Notes: a model not told the origin generated them from the sequence alone. A stretch of DNA of 20,963 bases from Alphaproteobacteria bacterium (GCA_024277955.1 JAJRUE010000311.1:1-20963), one strand, 5' to 3'. Positions 14,094 through 20,963 are shown, numbered from the stretch's first letter. Made by a program: numbers and translations.

Positions 14094-15029
14094 TCAGCCC
14101 TCGAACCGCGCCGGGTTCTGGGGCGCGCGATTGACCGTCAGGCTCAGCACGTCGGGCCGCGCGTAGTGGCCCGCGACATCGAACTTGCGCCGGGCAGCGG
14201 GCGCGGCGGCGGGGTCGATCTCGGCCAGCAGCAGGCCCTTTTCGCGGTGCATCGGCCCGGCGTGAACCCCGCCAAAGGGCTTGTAGATCACCGCATCACC
14301 CGGGTTGATCCATTCGCCCCTGTTGGGAAACAGCGCGTCGTAATGCGGCACGTCCCTGGGGATGTCGGAAACCTCCAGCGCGGTTGCGCAGCCGATCACC
14401 CAGCAGCCGCCTTCGCGGGCGATATGCTGCATCGTCGCCAGCCAGGTTTCGCCGCTGTCCCAGGTTGGCGCAACGTGGATGTCGATGTTCTGGGCATAGA
14501 GCGCGAACCGGGCCAGCGGCATGTAGTTTTCCCAGCAGATCAGCGCCCCGACCCGACCCACGGCGGTTTCCACCACCCGCAGGCCAGAGCCGTCGCCAAA
14601 GCCCCAGACCATGCGTTCGGGGTTGGTGGGCATCAGTTTTCGGTGGTTGTTCAGGAGCTTGCCATCCGCGTCGATGATGGCGCAGGCGTTGAACAGGGTC
14701 GAGCCGCTGACCGCGCCGTCAACCTCGTGATAGCCGGCGACGATCACCACGCCATGTTCCTTCGCCGCGTCTTGCAGGGGCGCGAGGCCGCCGCGGGCGG
14801 TGTCGATGGCGTTGGCCTGCAGGCGCGCGAACAGATCGTCGGTCATGCCCATGCCGGCGCCGGGCGCCAGCCGCCAGACGAAGGTCGGATAGCCGGGGAA
14901 CCAGGCTTCGGGGAACACCACCATCTGCGCGCCCTCGCCCGCGGCGCCCGCGATCAGATCCTGCGCGCGCGCCATGGTTTTTTCGAGGTCCAGCCAGACC
15001 GGCGGCTCCTGGATGACAGCGACTTTCAT
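14094..15029 (-). CDS. Nitrilase-type carbon-nitrogen hydrolase
   Basis: Cytoplasmic hydrolase of the nitrilase branch (nitrile to carboxylate plus ammonia), 311 aa. The catalytic triad is complete: Glu41 (VFPEAWFPGYP), Lys131 (NHRKLMPTNPER) and Cys165 (GALICWENYMPLAR); the CWENYMPLAR context is typical of true nitrilases rather than amidases. Length is slightly below the usual 320-360 aa, ending soon after the DVAGHYARPDVL block. I chose ATG 15029, which has a GGGGG Shine-Dalgarno 8 nt upstream; a GTG at 15038 would overlap that site. It lies 15 nt after the methyltransferase and 3 nt before the MBL-fold gene. The native substrate is unknown. Confidence 0.9.
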   Translation of the reverse strand: MKVAVIQEPPVWLDLEKTMARAQDLIAGAAGEGAQMVVFPEAWFPGYPTFVWRLAPGAGMGMTDDLFARLQANAIDTARGGLAPLQDAAKEHGVVIVAGYHEVDGAVSGSTLFNACAIIDADGKLLNNHRKLMPTNPERMVWGFGDGSGLRVVETAVGRVGALICWENYMPLARFALYAQNIDIHVAPTWDSGETWLATMQHIAREGGCWVIGCATALEVSDIPRDVPHYDALFPNRGEWINPGDAVIYKPFGGVHAGPMHREKGLLLAEIDPAAAPAARRKFDVAGHYARPDVLSLTVNRAPQNPARFEG

Positions 15030-15044
15030 GCGGCGCACCCCCTT

Positions 15045-15902
15045 TCAGTTCCGACCCGCGGCGACGACCAGTTCGCACGGGCCGACAAAGCCATCCGGGG
15101 TTTCATAGGCCTTGAGCGCGGTTTGGATTTCGTCCCAGACCTCGTCCTGGGCGGCGGCGGACAGGCTTGCCAGCATCTGGTGCAGCGCGCCGAAGCTTTC
15201 GCGTTCGAACCGCAGGCAGTCGGCGGCGCTGGGCAGCAGCACGGGGGCGTCGATCACCCGTTCCTCGATCTCGGAAAACCCGGCCTGTTCAAGCACGCCC
15301 GCCAGCACCCCCGGCCCGCCCAGCGAAAACGGCCCCGGCTGGCCCGGCAGCGGCGGCGGCAGCTTGGCGCGTTCGCGGATGATGCGGACCGGCACCGAAA
15401 AGAAGCCGTTGTTTTCGGGGATGGAATAGACGATCGTCGCAAACCGGCCGCCGGGTCTGAGCGCCCTGCGGATGCCGGCCAGCGCCGCCTGCTGGTCGGG
15501 AAAGTAGATCATGCCGACGCGCGAAATGGCGGCGTCGAAACTGGCGGGCGGCAGGTCCAGCGCCTCGCCATCCATCACCTGCATTTCGAGGTTCGAAAGC
15601 CCCTGGGCGCGCGCGTTCTCGGCGGCAAACTCCAGGATGTTTTCGGAAATGTCGGTGGCCAGCACCCGGCCCGACGGCCCGGCGCGCTCGGCCGCCATCA
15701 GCGATTGATCGCCCGCGCCCGCGGCCACGTCCAGCACGTGGCTGCCGGGCTTTACGCCGGCCATGTCCAGCATCGCCTCGGTGGCCGGCCCCAGCCAGTC
15801 GCGCAGCAGTTTGCCCCAGTCGTTCCAGGCTTTCGCCGCGTCCTGCCACTGGGCATGGGTGGTTTTCTTGTAGGCTTTCGGGTCGAATGTCGCGGTGGTC
15901 AT
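15045..15902 (-). CDS. Class I SAM-dependent methyltransferase (UbiE-like fold)
   Basis: A 285-aa methyltransferase. SAM-binding motif I is VLDVAAGAGDQ (56-66), the acidic residue ending beta-2 is Asp84 (ATDIS), followed by MDGEALDLP (110-118), ISRVGMIYFPD (127-136) and the motif III block ALRPGGRFATIVYS (147-160). The acceptor substrate is not evident: the C-terminal half (FSVPVRIIRERAKLPPPLPGQ ... CLRFERESFGALHQML) belongs to no acceptor-specific subgroup I recognise. Start ATG 15902 has GGGAG 8 nt upstream; a much longer minus-strand reading extends into the antisense of the regulator and is rejected. It is first in the operon with nitrilase and MBL, and diverges from the regulator across 174 nt. 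Confidence 0.9.
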   Translation of the reverse strand: MTTATFDPKAYKKTTHAQWQDAAKAWNDWGKLLRDWLGPATEAMLDMAGVKPGSHVLDVAAGAGDQSLMAAERAGPSGRVLATDISENILEFAAENARAQGLSNLEMQVMDGEALDLPPASFDAAISRVGMIYFPDQQAALAGIRRALRPGGRFATIVYSIPENNGFFSVPVRIIRERAKLPPPLPGQPGPFSLGGPGVLAGVLEQAGFSEIEERVIDAPVLLPSAADCLRFERESFGALHQMLASLSAAAQDEVWDEIQTALKAYETPDGFVGPCELVVAAGRN

Positions 15903-16076
15903 GGCGTTTCTCCCTGTTTTGTTCGCGTTGCTTTTCGAGCTGCGCAAACCTTCGCCCAAGGGGGGCCGGGCCGTCCCGACGGAATTCCTATGGATTTCCA
16001 ATTTTTCGGCTATACTGCGGTCTTGCCGCCTTTTTTGGATTGCACACGGGCGGGCAGGGTGACCGGACGAACACCG
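15903..16076. promoter_or_regulatory. Divergent promoter region between the methyltransferase operon and its neighbouring regulator
   Basis: This 174-nt gap has an AT-rich centre (about 15985-16045). On the plus strand TATACT at 16011-16016 resembles a -10 hexamer and would place a start near 16023, about 54 nt before the regulator ATG; no good -35 lies at the right distance, as might be expected of an activator-dependent promoter. No clear promoter was found toward the methyltransferase. A winged-helix regulator encoded next door would be expected to bind here, but I see no obvious direct repeat to name as its site. Confidence 0.35.
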
Positions 16077-17750
16077 ATGCAGACGACCCCCGAACCCAAG
16101 ACCTCTTCTGCCGGCGAAACCTGGCAGGTTGGCGGTTGCCGGGTGGATCCGGCAGCCAACCGGGTTTCGTGCGATGCGCGGCGCGTGCATCTCGAACCGC
16201 GCTCGATGGAGGTTCTTGTCCACCTGATCGAGAACGCCGGTCAGGTGGTGTCGCGCGACCGGCTGCAGACGGCGATCTGGGGCGACGTGACGGTGGGCGA
16301 CGAATCGCTGACCAACGCGATCATCAAGATCCGCAAGGCGCTGGGCGACGACGCCCGCAACCCCCGCTATATAGAGACCATTCCCAAGCGCGGCTACCGG
16401 CTGATCGCCAGCGTGACCCCGGCGGTCCCCCACAGCCCGCAGCCCGCCGCCGCGACCGCCGTTCAGGACGGGCGGCGCGGCATGTGGCGGCTGGCCGCAC
16501 TCGGCGCGGTGCTGGTGGCGCTGGTCGTGGCGGCGGTTCTGGTCGCCCCGCGACTGGGCGCACCGGGTGCCGGCACGGGGGCTGACAGGGGCACGCAGAC
16601 CCCGGCGGCGGGCAGCATTCGCGTGGCGGTCACGCCGTTTCTCAACCTGGGCGGCGAGCGCGCCCGCGACTACCTGGTTCGCGGGATCGAGGAAACCGTT
16701 ATCAACCGGCTCAGCGGCCAGCCGGGGGTCACCGTGCTGCACCGGCCCGACGGTGCAAACCCGACGGCCGATTTCCTGCTGGAAGGGGCGGTTCTGGCGG
16801 CCCGCGACCGGTTGCGCGTCACCCTGCGCCTGCTGGATGCCGGCACCGGCGCGGTTCTGGCCAACGAAAAGCTGGAACAGCCGATCGGCGACCTGCTGGC
16901 GATGGAACGCGCAATCGAAGCGCGTATCGTTCAGGCCCTGGCGCTGGACATCGAGCAAGCCGACCTTGCGCGGCGCGCGTCGGGCTATACCGACAGCACC
17001 GAAGCCTTTGATCTGTTCCTGCAGGCCCAGGCGGCGCTGCTGACCCGCAGCCGGCAGGGGAACCGCCGGGCGCAGGCGCTTTACCGGCGCGCGATCGCCC
17101 AGGATCCGCGTTTTGCGCGCGCCTACGGGGGGCTGGCGCTCAGCCTGGCGGCCGACTACCGCAATGGTTGGGCCGACGACCCGCAGGCGGCGCTGGATCA
17201 GGCCCTGTCGATGGCGCAAACCGCGCTGGAAATCGCGCCGGACCTGCCGGAACAGCTGTGGGTGATCGGCTATGTGCGCACCCAGCAACGCAACTTTGCC
17301 GCCGCCCGCCAGGCCCTGGCCAGGGCGCTGGCGCTGCGCCCCGATTATGCCGATGCCCATGCCCTGCTGGGCGGGATCGCCACCTACGACGGCGCCCCTG
17401 AGCGCAGCGTCGCCCTGTTGCGCAGGGCGATCCGGCTGCGCCCGCAGGCGGGCTATCTGTATTACCTGCTGCTCGGGCGGGCGTATTACTATCTGGGTGA
17501 CTGCCAGCAGGCCGAAATCAACTTGGTCGAGGCGCTGAGCCGCAACGCCGACAACATCGAAGCCCACCTGTATCACGCCGCCTGCCTGCACCGGCAAGGC
17601 CAGGGCGACGACGCCGACTGGGAACTTCAAGAGGTCTACGCCCTGGACCCCGGCTTTGCCTTGCAAGGGTTTTTCGACGCCTACCCGCTGGCCAACCGCG
17701 CCCAGCGCGAACGCCTGCGGGGCGACCTGCGGGCGGCGGGGTTTCGCTAA
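16077..17750 (+). CDS. Membrane-bound winged-helix (CadC/ToxR-like) regulator with TolB-like and TPR regions
   Basis: A 557-aa one-component regulator. Residues 18-112 are an OmpR/PhoB-type winged helix (RVHLEPRSMEVLVHLIENAGQ, then VTVGDESLTNAIIKIRKALGDD and YIETIPKRGYRLIA). A Pro/Ala linker leads to one TM helix (about 137-158). Residues 181-295 resemble the TolB-like domain of CadC/adenylate-cyclase-type proteins (IRVAVTPFLNLGGERARDYLVRGIEE). The rest (about 305-550) is TPR repeats (AQALYRRAIAQDPRFARAYGGLAL; ALALRPDYADAHALLGGI). Topology suggests DNA binding inside and sensing outside. Start is ATG 16077; GTG 16059 and ATG 15990 are alternatives. Its divergent position suggests control of the methyltransferase-nitrilase-MBL operon. 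Confidence 0.88.
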   Translation: MQTTPEPKTSSAGETWQVGGCRVDPAANRVSCDARRVHLEPRSMEVLVHLIENAGQVVSRDRLQTAIWGDVTVGDESLTNAIIKIRKALGDDARNPRYIETIPKRGYRLIASVTPAVPHSPQPAAATAVQDGRRGMWRLAALGAVLVALVVAAVLVAPRLGAPGAGTGADRGTQTPAAGSIRVAVTPFLNLGGERARDYLVRGIEETVINRLSGQPGVTVLHRPDGANPTADFLLEGAVLAARDRLRVTLRLLDAGTGAVLANEKLEQPIGDLLAMERAIEARIVQALALDIEQADLARRASGYTDSTEAFDLFLQAQAALLTRSRQGNRRAQALYRRAIAQDPRFARAYGGLALSLAADYRNGWADDPQAALDQALSMAQTALEIAPDLPEQLWVIGYVRTQQRNFAAARQALARALALRPDYADAHALLGGIATYDGAPERSVALLRRAIRLRPQAGYLYYLLLGRAYYYLGDCQQAEINLVEALSRNADNIEAHLYHAACLHRQGQGDDADWELQEVYALDPGFALQGFFDAYPLANRAQRERLRGDLRAAGFR

Positions 17751-17774
17751 GTCACATACCCATCAATCCCGCGC

Positions 17775-18383
17775 CTACAGCCCCATGGTGTCGCCCGACA
17801 AGCGCCGGCGGGCCTGGTTCAGGTCGTCCAGCGCGCGCTTGACCCTGTCGGGATCAAACGCCGAAACCGCGATCAGCAGGCCTTCAAGCAGCGCCAGCGT
17901 CGCGGTGTGCAGGCCGAACCCCTCGGCCCGGCCACGGGCGACGCGCAGGGTCTGATCGGCGCGGGTGTCGGGCACCAGCGGCCCGGTCGAGGTGATCAGG
18001 ACCGACCGCAGCCCCAACGCGCGCACCCGGTCGAAAATCGCGGTCACTTCCGGGTAGGGCCGGTCGTAGGCCAGGGCCACCACCATGTCGCCCTTGCGCA
18101 GCCCGACCAGATCGTCGGCGAACTGCAACCCGGTCTGGGTGATGGCGCGCGCGTCGAACCCGATCCGCGCAAGCTGGGCCGCGAAATACCCGGCAATGAA
18201 CCCGGATGGGCCGATCCCGAACACATGCACCCGGCGCGCGCCGCACAGCGCCCCGGTCAGGGCGTCGATTTCACCGGCGGCAATCGCATCCAGCGACGCC
18301 CGAAAGGTCGCGCTTGCGGCCGATATCGCCGCGTGACCGCTGCCGCCGGCCTTTTCCAGTTCGTTGGCCATACGCTCGGACAA
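17775..18383 (-). pseudogene. RpiR/MurR-family regulator fragment: SIS domain only, DNA-binding domain missing
   Basis: The 202 readable residues match the C-terminal sugar-phosphate-binding (SIS) half of RpiR-family regulators: ARRVHVFGIGPSGFIAGYFAAQLARIGFDARAI, then GDMVVALAYDRPYPEV and VLITSTGPLVPD. Intact family members are about 280 aa with an N-terminal RpiR helix-turn-helix of ~80 residues; here the reading begins at a TTG with no Shine-Dalgarno sequence, and the sequence immediately upstream is instead the start of a PfkB kinase in another frame. I therefore read it as 5'-truncated at a junction near 18384-18395. The C-terminus looks normal (TAG stop, convergent with the winged-helix regulator, 24 nt apart). 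A freestanding SIS protein cannot be fully excluded. Confidence 0.75.
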
Positions 18384-18384
18384 G

Positions 18385-18432
18385 CGCCACTGGCAGCATG
18401 TCGATCAGGGCCTCGCCGCAGCACAAGATCAT
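18385..18432 (-). pseudogene. PfkB-family sugar kinase (fructokinase-like) N-terminal remnant
   Basis: From ATG 18432 the minus strand reads MILCCGEALIDMLP, the characteristic first strand of PfkB/ribokinase-family fructokinases, and then loses all resemblance to the family after about 16 codons and runs to a stop about 37 codons later. Its ATG overlaps the stop of the (frame-corrected) upstream kinase as ATGA, as expected of a genuine operon start. What follows is the RpiR SIS fragment in a different frame. This is best explained by a deletion that joined the start of the kinase gene to the middle of an rpiR gene. Confidence 0.7.
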
Positions 18433-19075
18433 CGCCGTCCCTCCTGTTGCAAAACCAGATCTGCGGCGCGGCTTTGAGCAACCACCAGATCGCCATTGGG
18501 CAGATCGTTTTCCTCGACCTTGCGCACAACCTCGACCTCATCCAGACCCAGCCGGCGCCAGCGCGCCAGCAGGCGGGCGCGCAGCACCTCGCGCGGCACA
18601 TGGATAAAGGCCGTCAGATCGAACAGCCCGGCCAGCCGATCCCACGGGGGCGCGACAACAGCAGGTAGTTTCCTTCGACAAGGATCACCGAAACATCGGC
18701 GGGGATAAGGACCGCACCAGCGCGGGCGATTTCGATTTTGCGGTCAAAGACCGGCACCGCGATCGGCCCTTCGTCATTGCGCCGCAGCCGGGTCAGCATA
18801 TGCGCCAGGCCGCCCACGTCGAAGGTATCGGGCGCGCCCTTGCGTGCGGCGCGGCCTAGCTGCTGCAACAACCCGTCGTCATAGTGGTAGCCGTCCATCT
18901 CCAGCACGTTGGCACTGCCCGGCCTGGCGGCATTCAGGCGCTTTTCCAGGTGTCGGGCGACGGTGGATTTTCCGGCCCCCGGCGGCCCGGCAATCGCCAC
19001 CAGCCGCCGCCCCGCGCCCGGTTGCCCGGAAAGCCGCGCGGCAAGCCCTTCCAGATCGGTGACAACCGACGCCAT
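18429..19075 (-). pseudogene. FrcK-like P-loop sugar/nucleoside kinase with a 1-nt frameshift
   Basis: The first frame gives a P-loop kinase: GPPGAGKST (residues 31-38, Walker A), MDGYHYDD (60-67) and VEGNYLLLSRP, as in the PanK/uridine-kinase-like FrcK group of sugar operons. It then reads RGIGWPGCSI and stops at 18614. Adding one C to the C5 run (plus-strand G at 18646-18650) restores RPPWDRLAGLFDL and continues through FIHVPREVLRARLLARW and VEENDLPNGDLV to a TGA at 18429-18431, giving 215 aa, the normal family length. The start follows the epimerase stop by 2 nt. It is either a real frameshift or a homopolymer sequencing error; neighbouring truncations make decay plausible. Confidence 0.8.
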
Positions 19076-19077
19076 GC

Positions 19078-19583
19078 TCAGATCAGCCGATACTGGCGGG
19101 CCTTGTTGCGCAGGAACGGCAGGCCGTTGCCCATGACTTCGGCCTCGCCCGTGGCCACCGGTCGCCAGACCGAAAGACCGTGCGCGATCTCGGGCGGCAT
19201 GTTGATGAAGCTTTCCATGGCCAGCCCTCCGTCGAAACCGATGGCGGCGAGGGTTGCGAAGGTCTCGTCCCAGTCGCAGGTGCCGGCGCCGGGCGTGCCC
19301 CTGTCGCTTTCCGACAGGTGGATGTAGCGCAGGTGCTCGCGCCCGTCGAGGATGCCGTTTCCGGCGCCTTTTTCCTCGATGTTCATGTGGTAGGTATCGA
19401 GATGCAGGAAGATTTCCTGCCCCACCTTTTCAATCATCGCCACGCCCTGGGCCGCGGTGTTGATGAGGTGCGTTTCATAGCGGTTCACCGGCTCGATGCC
19501 GAAGGCGATGCCGGCGGCCCTGGCGTGTTTCGCCGCCGCTTCCAGGGCGCGGGCCACATTGTCGAGTTCGGCCTGTTTGCCCA
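19078..19583 (-). pseudogene. Sugar-phosphate isomerase/epimerase (ketose 3-epimerase-like) fragment, 5' end missing
   Basis: About 167 residues matching the C-terminal half of TIM-barrel ketose 3-epimerases (D-tagatose/D-psicose epimerase type): FGIEPVNRYETHLINT, the metal-site block FLHLDTYHMNIEEKG, YIHLSESDRGTPGAGTCDWDE and GLAMESFINMPPE. Full-length members are about 280 aa, so roughly the first 110 residues are absent. The nominal TTG start at 19584 has no Shine-Dalgarno sequence. Upstream of about 19583 the DNA instead encodes phage protein sequence in another frame. The C-terminus is intact and followed 2 nt later by the FrcK-like kinase, so epimerase, kinase and PfkB once formed a sugar-catabolism operon. 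Confidence 0.8.
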
Positions 19584-19664
19584 ACTGGCATTCCGTTCCT
19601 CGTCGCCGCTCGCAAGCTCCACGATCTGCGTGCGCCGCTCGGGACCGCCCCGGGCGCCACGGCT
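19579..19664 (-). pseudogene. DUF2460-type phage/GTA tail protein fragment
   Basis: A stretch of about 28 residues, RGARGGPERRTQ ... LASGDEERNASWA, matches what I recall as the conserved N-terminal block of the DUF2460 (TIGR02217) tail protein found in alphaproteobacterial phages and gene transfer agents, where ERNA-WAHSRRRYDAG normally follows. Here the match stops at SWA and the epimerase fragment takes over. It is fused in frame to the tape-measure-like fragment upstream, though in intact phages these are two adjacent genes. A deletion between the two tail genes explains the fusion. Confidence 0.55.
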
Positions 19665-19961
19665 GGTCCCGAGGCTCGCCGCCAACTTGGCCTGTTCATC
19701 GATCATCTGCAGACCGGAGCGGACCATGGCCACACCGGCCGAAACCGCAGCAGCCGCCATGATCCCGGCCGCGATCTTTGCACGCCGGGCAAAGCGGGCG
19801 AGCTTCGCATTGGCGATCTCCATCTCGCGCGAGGCCTTGCCGAACCCGCGCCTGCCCGCCTCGCCGATCCCCTCAAGCTCGGCACGCACCTGCTTGCCGC
19901 CGACAGCGGCAAGGCGGACGGACACGCGTTTGTGTAGATGCCGCCCTGAATGCAAGGACAA
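19665..19961 (-). pseudogene. Phage tail tape-measure-like protein, N-terminal fragment
   Basis: About 99 residues beginning at a TTG (19961) that has a perfect AGGAGG six nt upstream. The sequence KRVSVRLAAVGGKQVRAELEGIGEAGRRGF, a basic helical stretch, a hydrophobic segment (AAGIMAAAAVSAGVAMV) and SGLQMIDEQAKLAASLGT resembles the N-terminus of alphaproteobacterial tail-length tape-measure or minor tail proteins. Such proteins run to several hundred residues, so nearly all of it is missing; after LGTS the frame enters the DUF2460-like fragment. The strong Shine-Dalgarno and the unusual TTG suggest that the native phage start is retained. Confidence 0.55.
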
Positions 19962-19975
19962 TTTGAACCTCCTGG

Positions 19976-20203
19976 ATGTGTGATCGAGTGCGAGCTTGTG
20001 TCAGGCCTTTGAAGTGCGGCTCTTTCACTTGCCGCTGGCCGGGATGGCGATCCGCAGGCCGGGTCCAACACTTTTCTCCGGGCTCGAAGCCCTACGCGTC
20101 TCGCTGGTTTTCCCGACCCCGATCTGATCGATCAGTTGTCCATTCAGTTCTTGCCTTCCTCACATCCCCGACACCCGGCCTCAGGCCAACGGATGATCGA
20201 TGA
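19976..20203 (-). mobile_element. Non-coding 3' flank of the IS110 element with hairpins (element end not located)
   Basis: About 228 nt between the transposase stop and the phage fragment's ribosome binding site carry no ORF I can support. Two compact inverted repeats stand out: the perfect palindrome CTGATCGATCAG (20124-20135) and the stem-loop GGGCT-CGA-AGCCC (20080-20092). Part of this must be the transposase-distal end of the IS. IS110-family elements have no long terminal inverted repeats and encode a structured bridge RNA in one non-coding flank (downstream of the transposase in the IS1111 subgroup), so this is a candidate location. I cannot place the boundary by eye. Confidence 0.4.
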
Positions 20204-20963
20204 TCATGCCGCCGCCATGGCCGGATCCCGGTAACTCTCGTTCTTCGTCAGCATTGCCCAGATCCGCCGTGCCATCTTGTTGGCAAGTGCGATGGCGACC
20301 AGGATCCGGGGTTTTCGCAGCATCAGCTTGCCCAGCCAGGTGTCCTCGGGGATGCCACGTCGGCAAGCCCCGACCATTGCCGCCATGGCTCCGATGATCA
20401 GCAGCCTTCGGATGTCGTGCTGCCCGGCCTTTGATATTCGTCCGAGCCGCGCCTTGCCGCCGGACGACTTTTGCCGCGGGACAAGCCCAAGCCAGGCGGC
20501 GAAGTCGCGCCCGCGCCGGAAGCTCTCCATCGGTGGCGCAAATGCCTCAATGGCAAGAGCCGTGACCGGACCGACCCCGGGCATGGTCTGCAACAGTCGC
20601 GCGGTCTGGCCCTCCTTGCCCAGCTCGTTGACCTGGTTGTTCAATCCTTCGAGATGTCCGGACAGGTTGTCGATCTGATCCAGAAGCTGCTGACAGGCGA
20701 CGCGCGCGACCTTTGGCAGGTCGCTGGCGTCGTCCGCAACGACCTTGGCCAGCCGGGGCAGATGTTGCAGGCCAACCGGTGCGATATAGCCGAACTCATA
20801 GAGATGTGAGCGCAGCGCATTTATCAGCTCGATCCGTTGGGCGACCAGCTTCTGGCGAATGCGGAAAACCACCGCGCGGGCTTGCTGTTCGGCGCTCTTG
20901 GGCACGACGAAACGCATGTTGGGGCGCGTTGCCGCCTCGACAATGGCTTCCGCGTCAGCCGCA
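20204..20963 (-). CDS. IS110-family transposase (C-terminal part, cut by window edge)
   Basis: RNA-guided DEDD/Ser recombinase of the IS110 family; about 252 C-terminal residues are visible and the frame is open to the window end. The upstream edge reads AIVEAATRPNMRFVVPKSAEQQA, the usual end of the DEDD domain, followed by a helical linker (RIELINALRSHLYEFGY ... QQLLDQIDNLSGHLEGLNNQV) and the Transposase_20 domain: MPGVGPVTALAIEAF, FAAWLGLVPRQKSSGGKARLGRISKAGQHDIRRLLIIGAM, which includes the Ser-rich active-site segment. The C-terminus (ILVAIALANKMARRIWAMLTKNESY) is standard, with TGA at 20204-20206. Nothing visible suggests inactivation; the DEDD catalytic residues are outside the window. 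Confidence 0.92.
   Translation of the reverse strand, partial: AADAEAIVEAATRPNMRFVVPKSAEQQARAVVFRIRQKLVAQRIELINALRSHLYEFGYIAPVGLQHLPRLAKVVADDASDLPKVARVACQQLLDQIDNLSGHLEGLNNQVNELGKEGQTARLLQTMPGVGPVTALAIEAFAPPMESFRRGRDFAAWLGLVPRQKSSGGKARLGRISKAGQHDIRRLLIIGAMAAMVGACRRGIPEDTWLGKLMLRKPRILVAIALANKMARRIWAMLTKNESYRDPAMAAA

Noticed and set aside
12414..16076. Upstream 1200-codon extension of the winged-helix regulator frame
   Set aside because: It runs antisense through tetR, the MBL gene, the nitrilase and the methyltransferase; only the part from 16077 matches known domains.
15903..17666. N-terminal 590-codon extension of the methyltransferase frame
   Set aside because: Antisense of the winged-helix/TPR regulator; the good Shine-Dalgarno and family N-terminus lie at ATG 15902.
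1..20963. CRISPR arrays, tRNA or rRNA genes
   Set aside because: No regularly spaced repeats and no tRNA- or rRNA-like conserved stretches were noticed on either strand; a covariance-model scan was not possible.

Overview
The window is high-GC DNA with strong strand-coherent coding and tightly packed, often ATGA-overlapping operons. Gene content and order (moaE-moaD-pgsA-uvrC on one strand; ubiT-ubiU-ubiV; FrcK-type kinase and RpiR remnants; IS110) suggest an alphaproteobacterium of the Rhodobacterales. This is inference from protein signatures only; no database was searched.

Left part (1-6256, all minus strand): two housekeeping operons. uvrC, pgsA, moaD and moaE (cut by the window edge) cover DNA repair, phosphatidylglycerol synthesis and molybdopterin synthase. 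Upstream lie a SohB/SppA-like S49 peptidase, a 53-aa membrane-anchored zinc-ribbon protein, a Na+/Ca2+-exchanger-family antiporter and a pteridine-reductase-like SDR, spaced 3-11 nt apart. A divergent intergenic region with a CtrA-like TTAACCAT motif then precedes two plus-strand envelope genes: a secreted CAP-domain protein and a small-passenger outer-membrane beta-barrel.

Middle (8305-13028, minus): the oxygen-independent ubiquinone genes ubiT-ubiU-ubiV form an overlapping operon with a perfect FNR/Dnr-type palindrome just upstream. This UbiU has Gly where the E. coli protein has one of its 4Fe-4S cysteines. A TetR regulator and a DHA2 drug-efflux pump form a second overlapping unit with tandem 15-bp operator-like repeats upstream of tetR.

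13146-17750 is the most system-like region: a minus-strand operon of a SAM methyltransferase, a nitrilase with intact Glu-Lys-Cys triad, and an exported metallo-beta-lactamase-fold protein. The last keeps the three Zn1 histidines but has lost all the Zn2 ligands. A one-component membrane regulator (winged helix, one TM segment, TolB-like and TPR region) is transcribed divergently from it. I know no named system with this composition.

Right end (17775-20963) is a graveyard of gene fragments beside an IS110-family transposase: an RpiR SIS domain without its HTH, the first ~16 codons of a PfkB kinase, a FrcK-like kinase with a 1-nt frameshift in a C-run, a 5'-truncated sugar epimerase, and two short phage-tail gene fragments fused in frame. 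Either a sugar-utilisation operon and a prophage collapsed here, or the assembly is chimeric.
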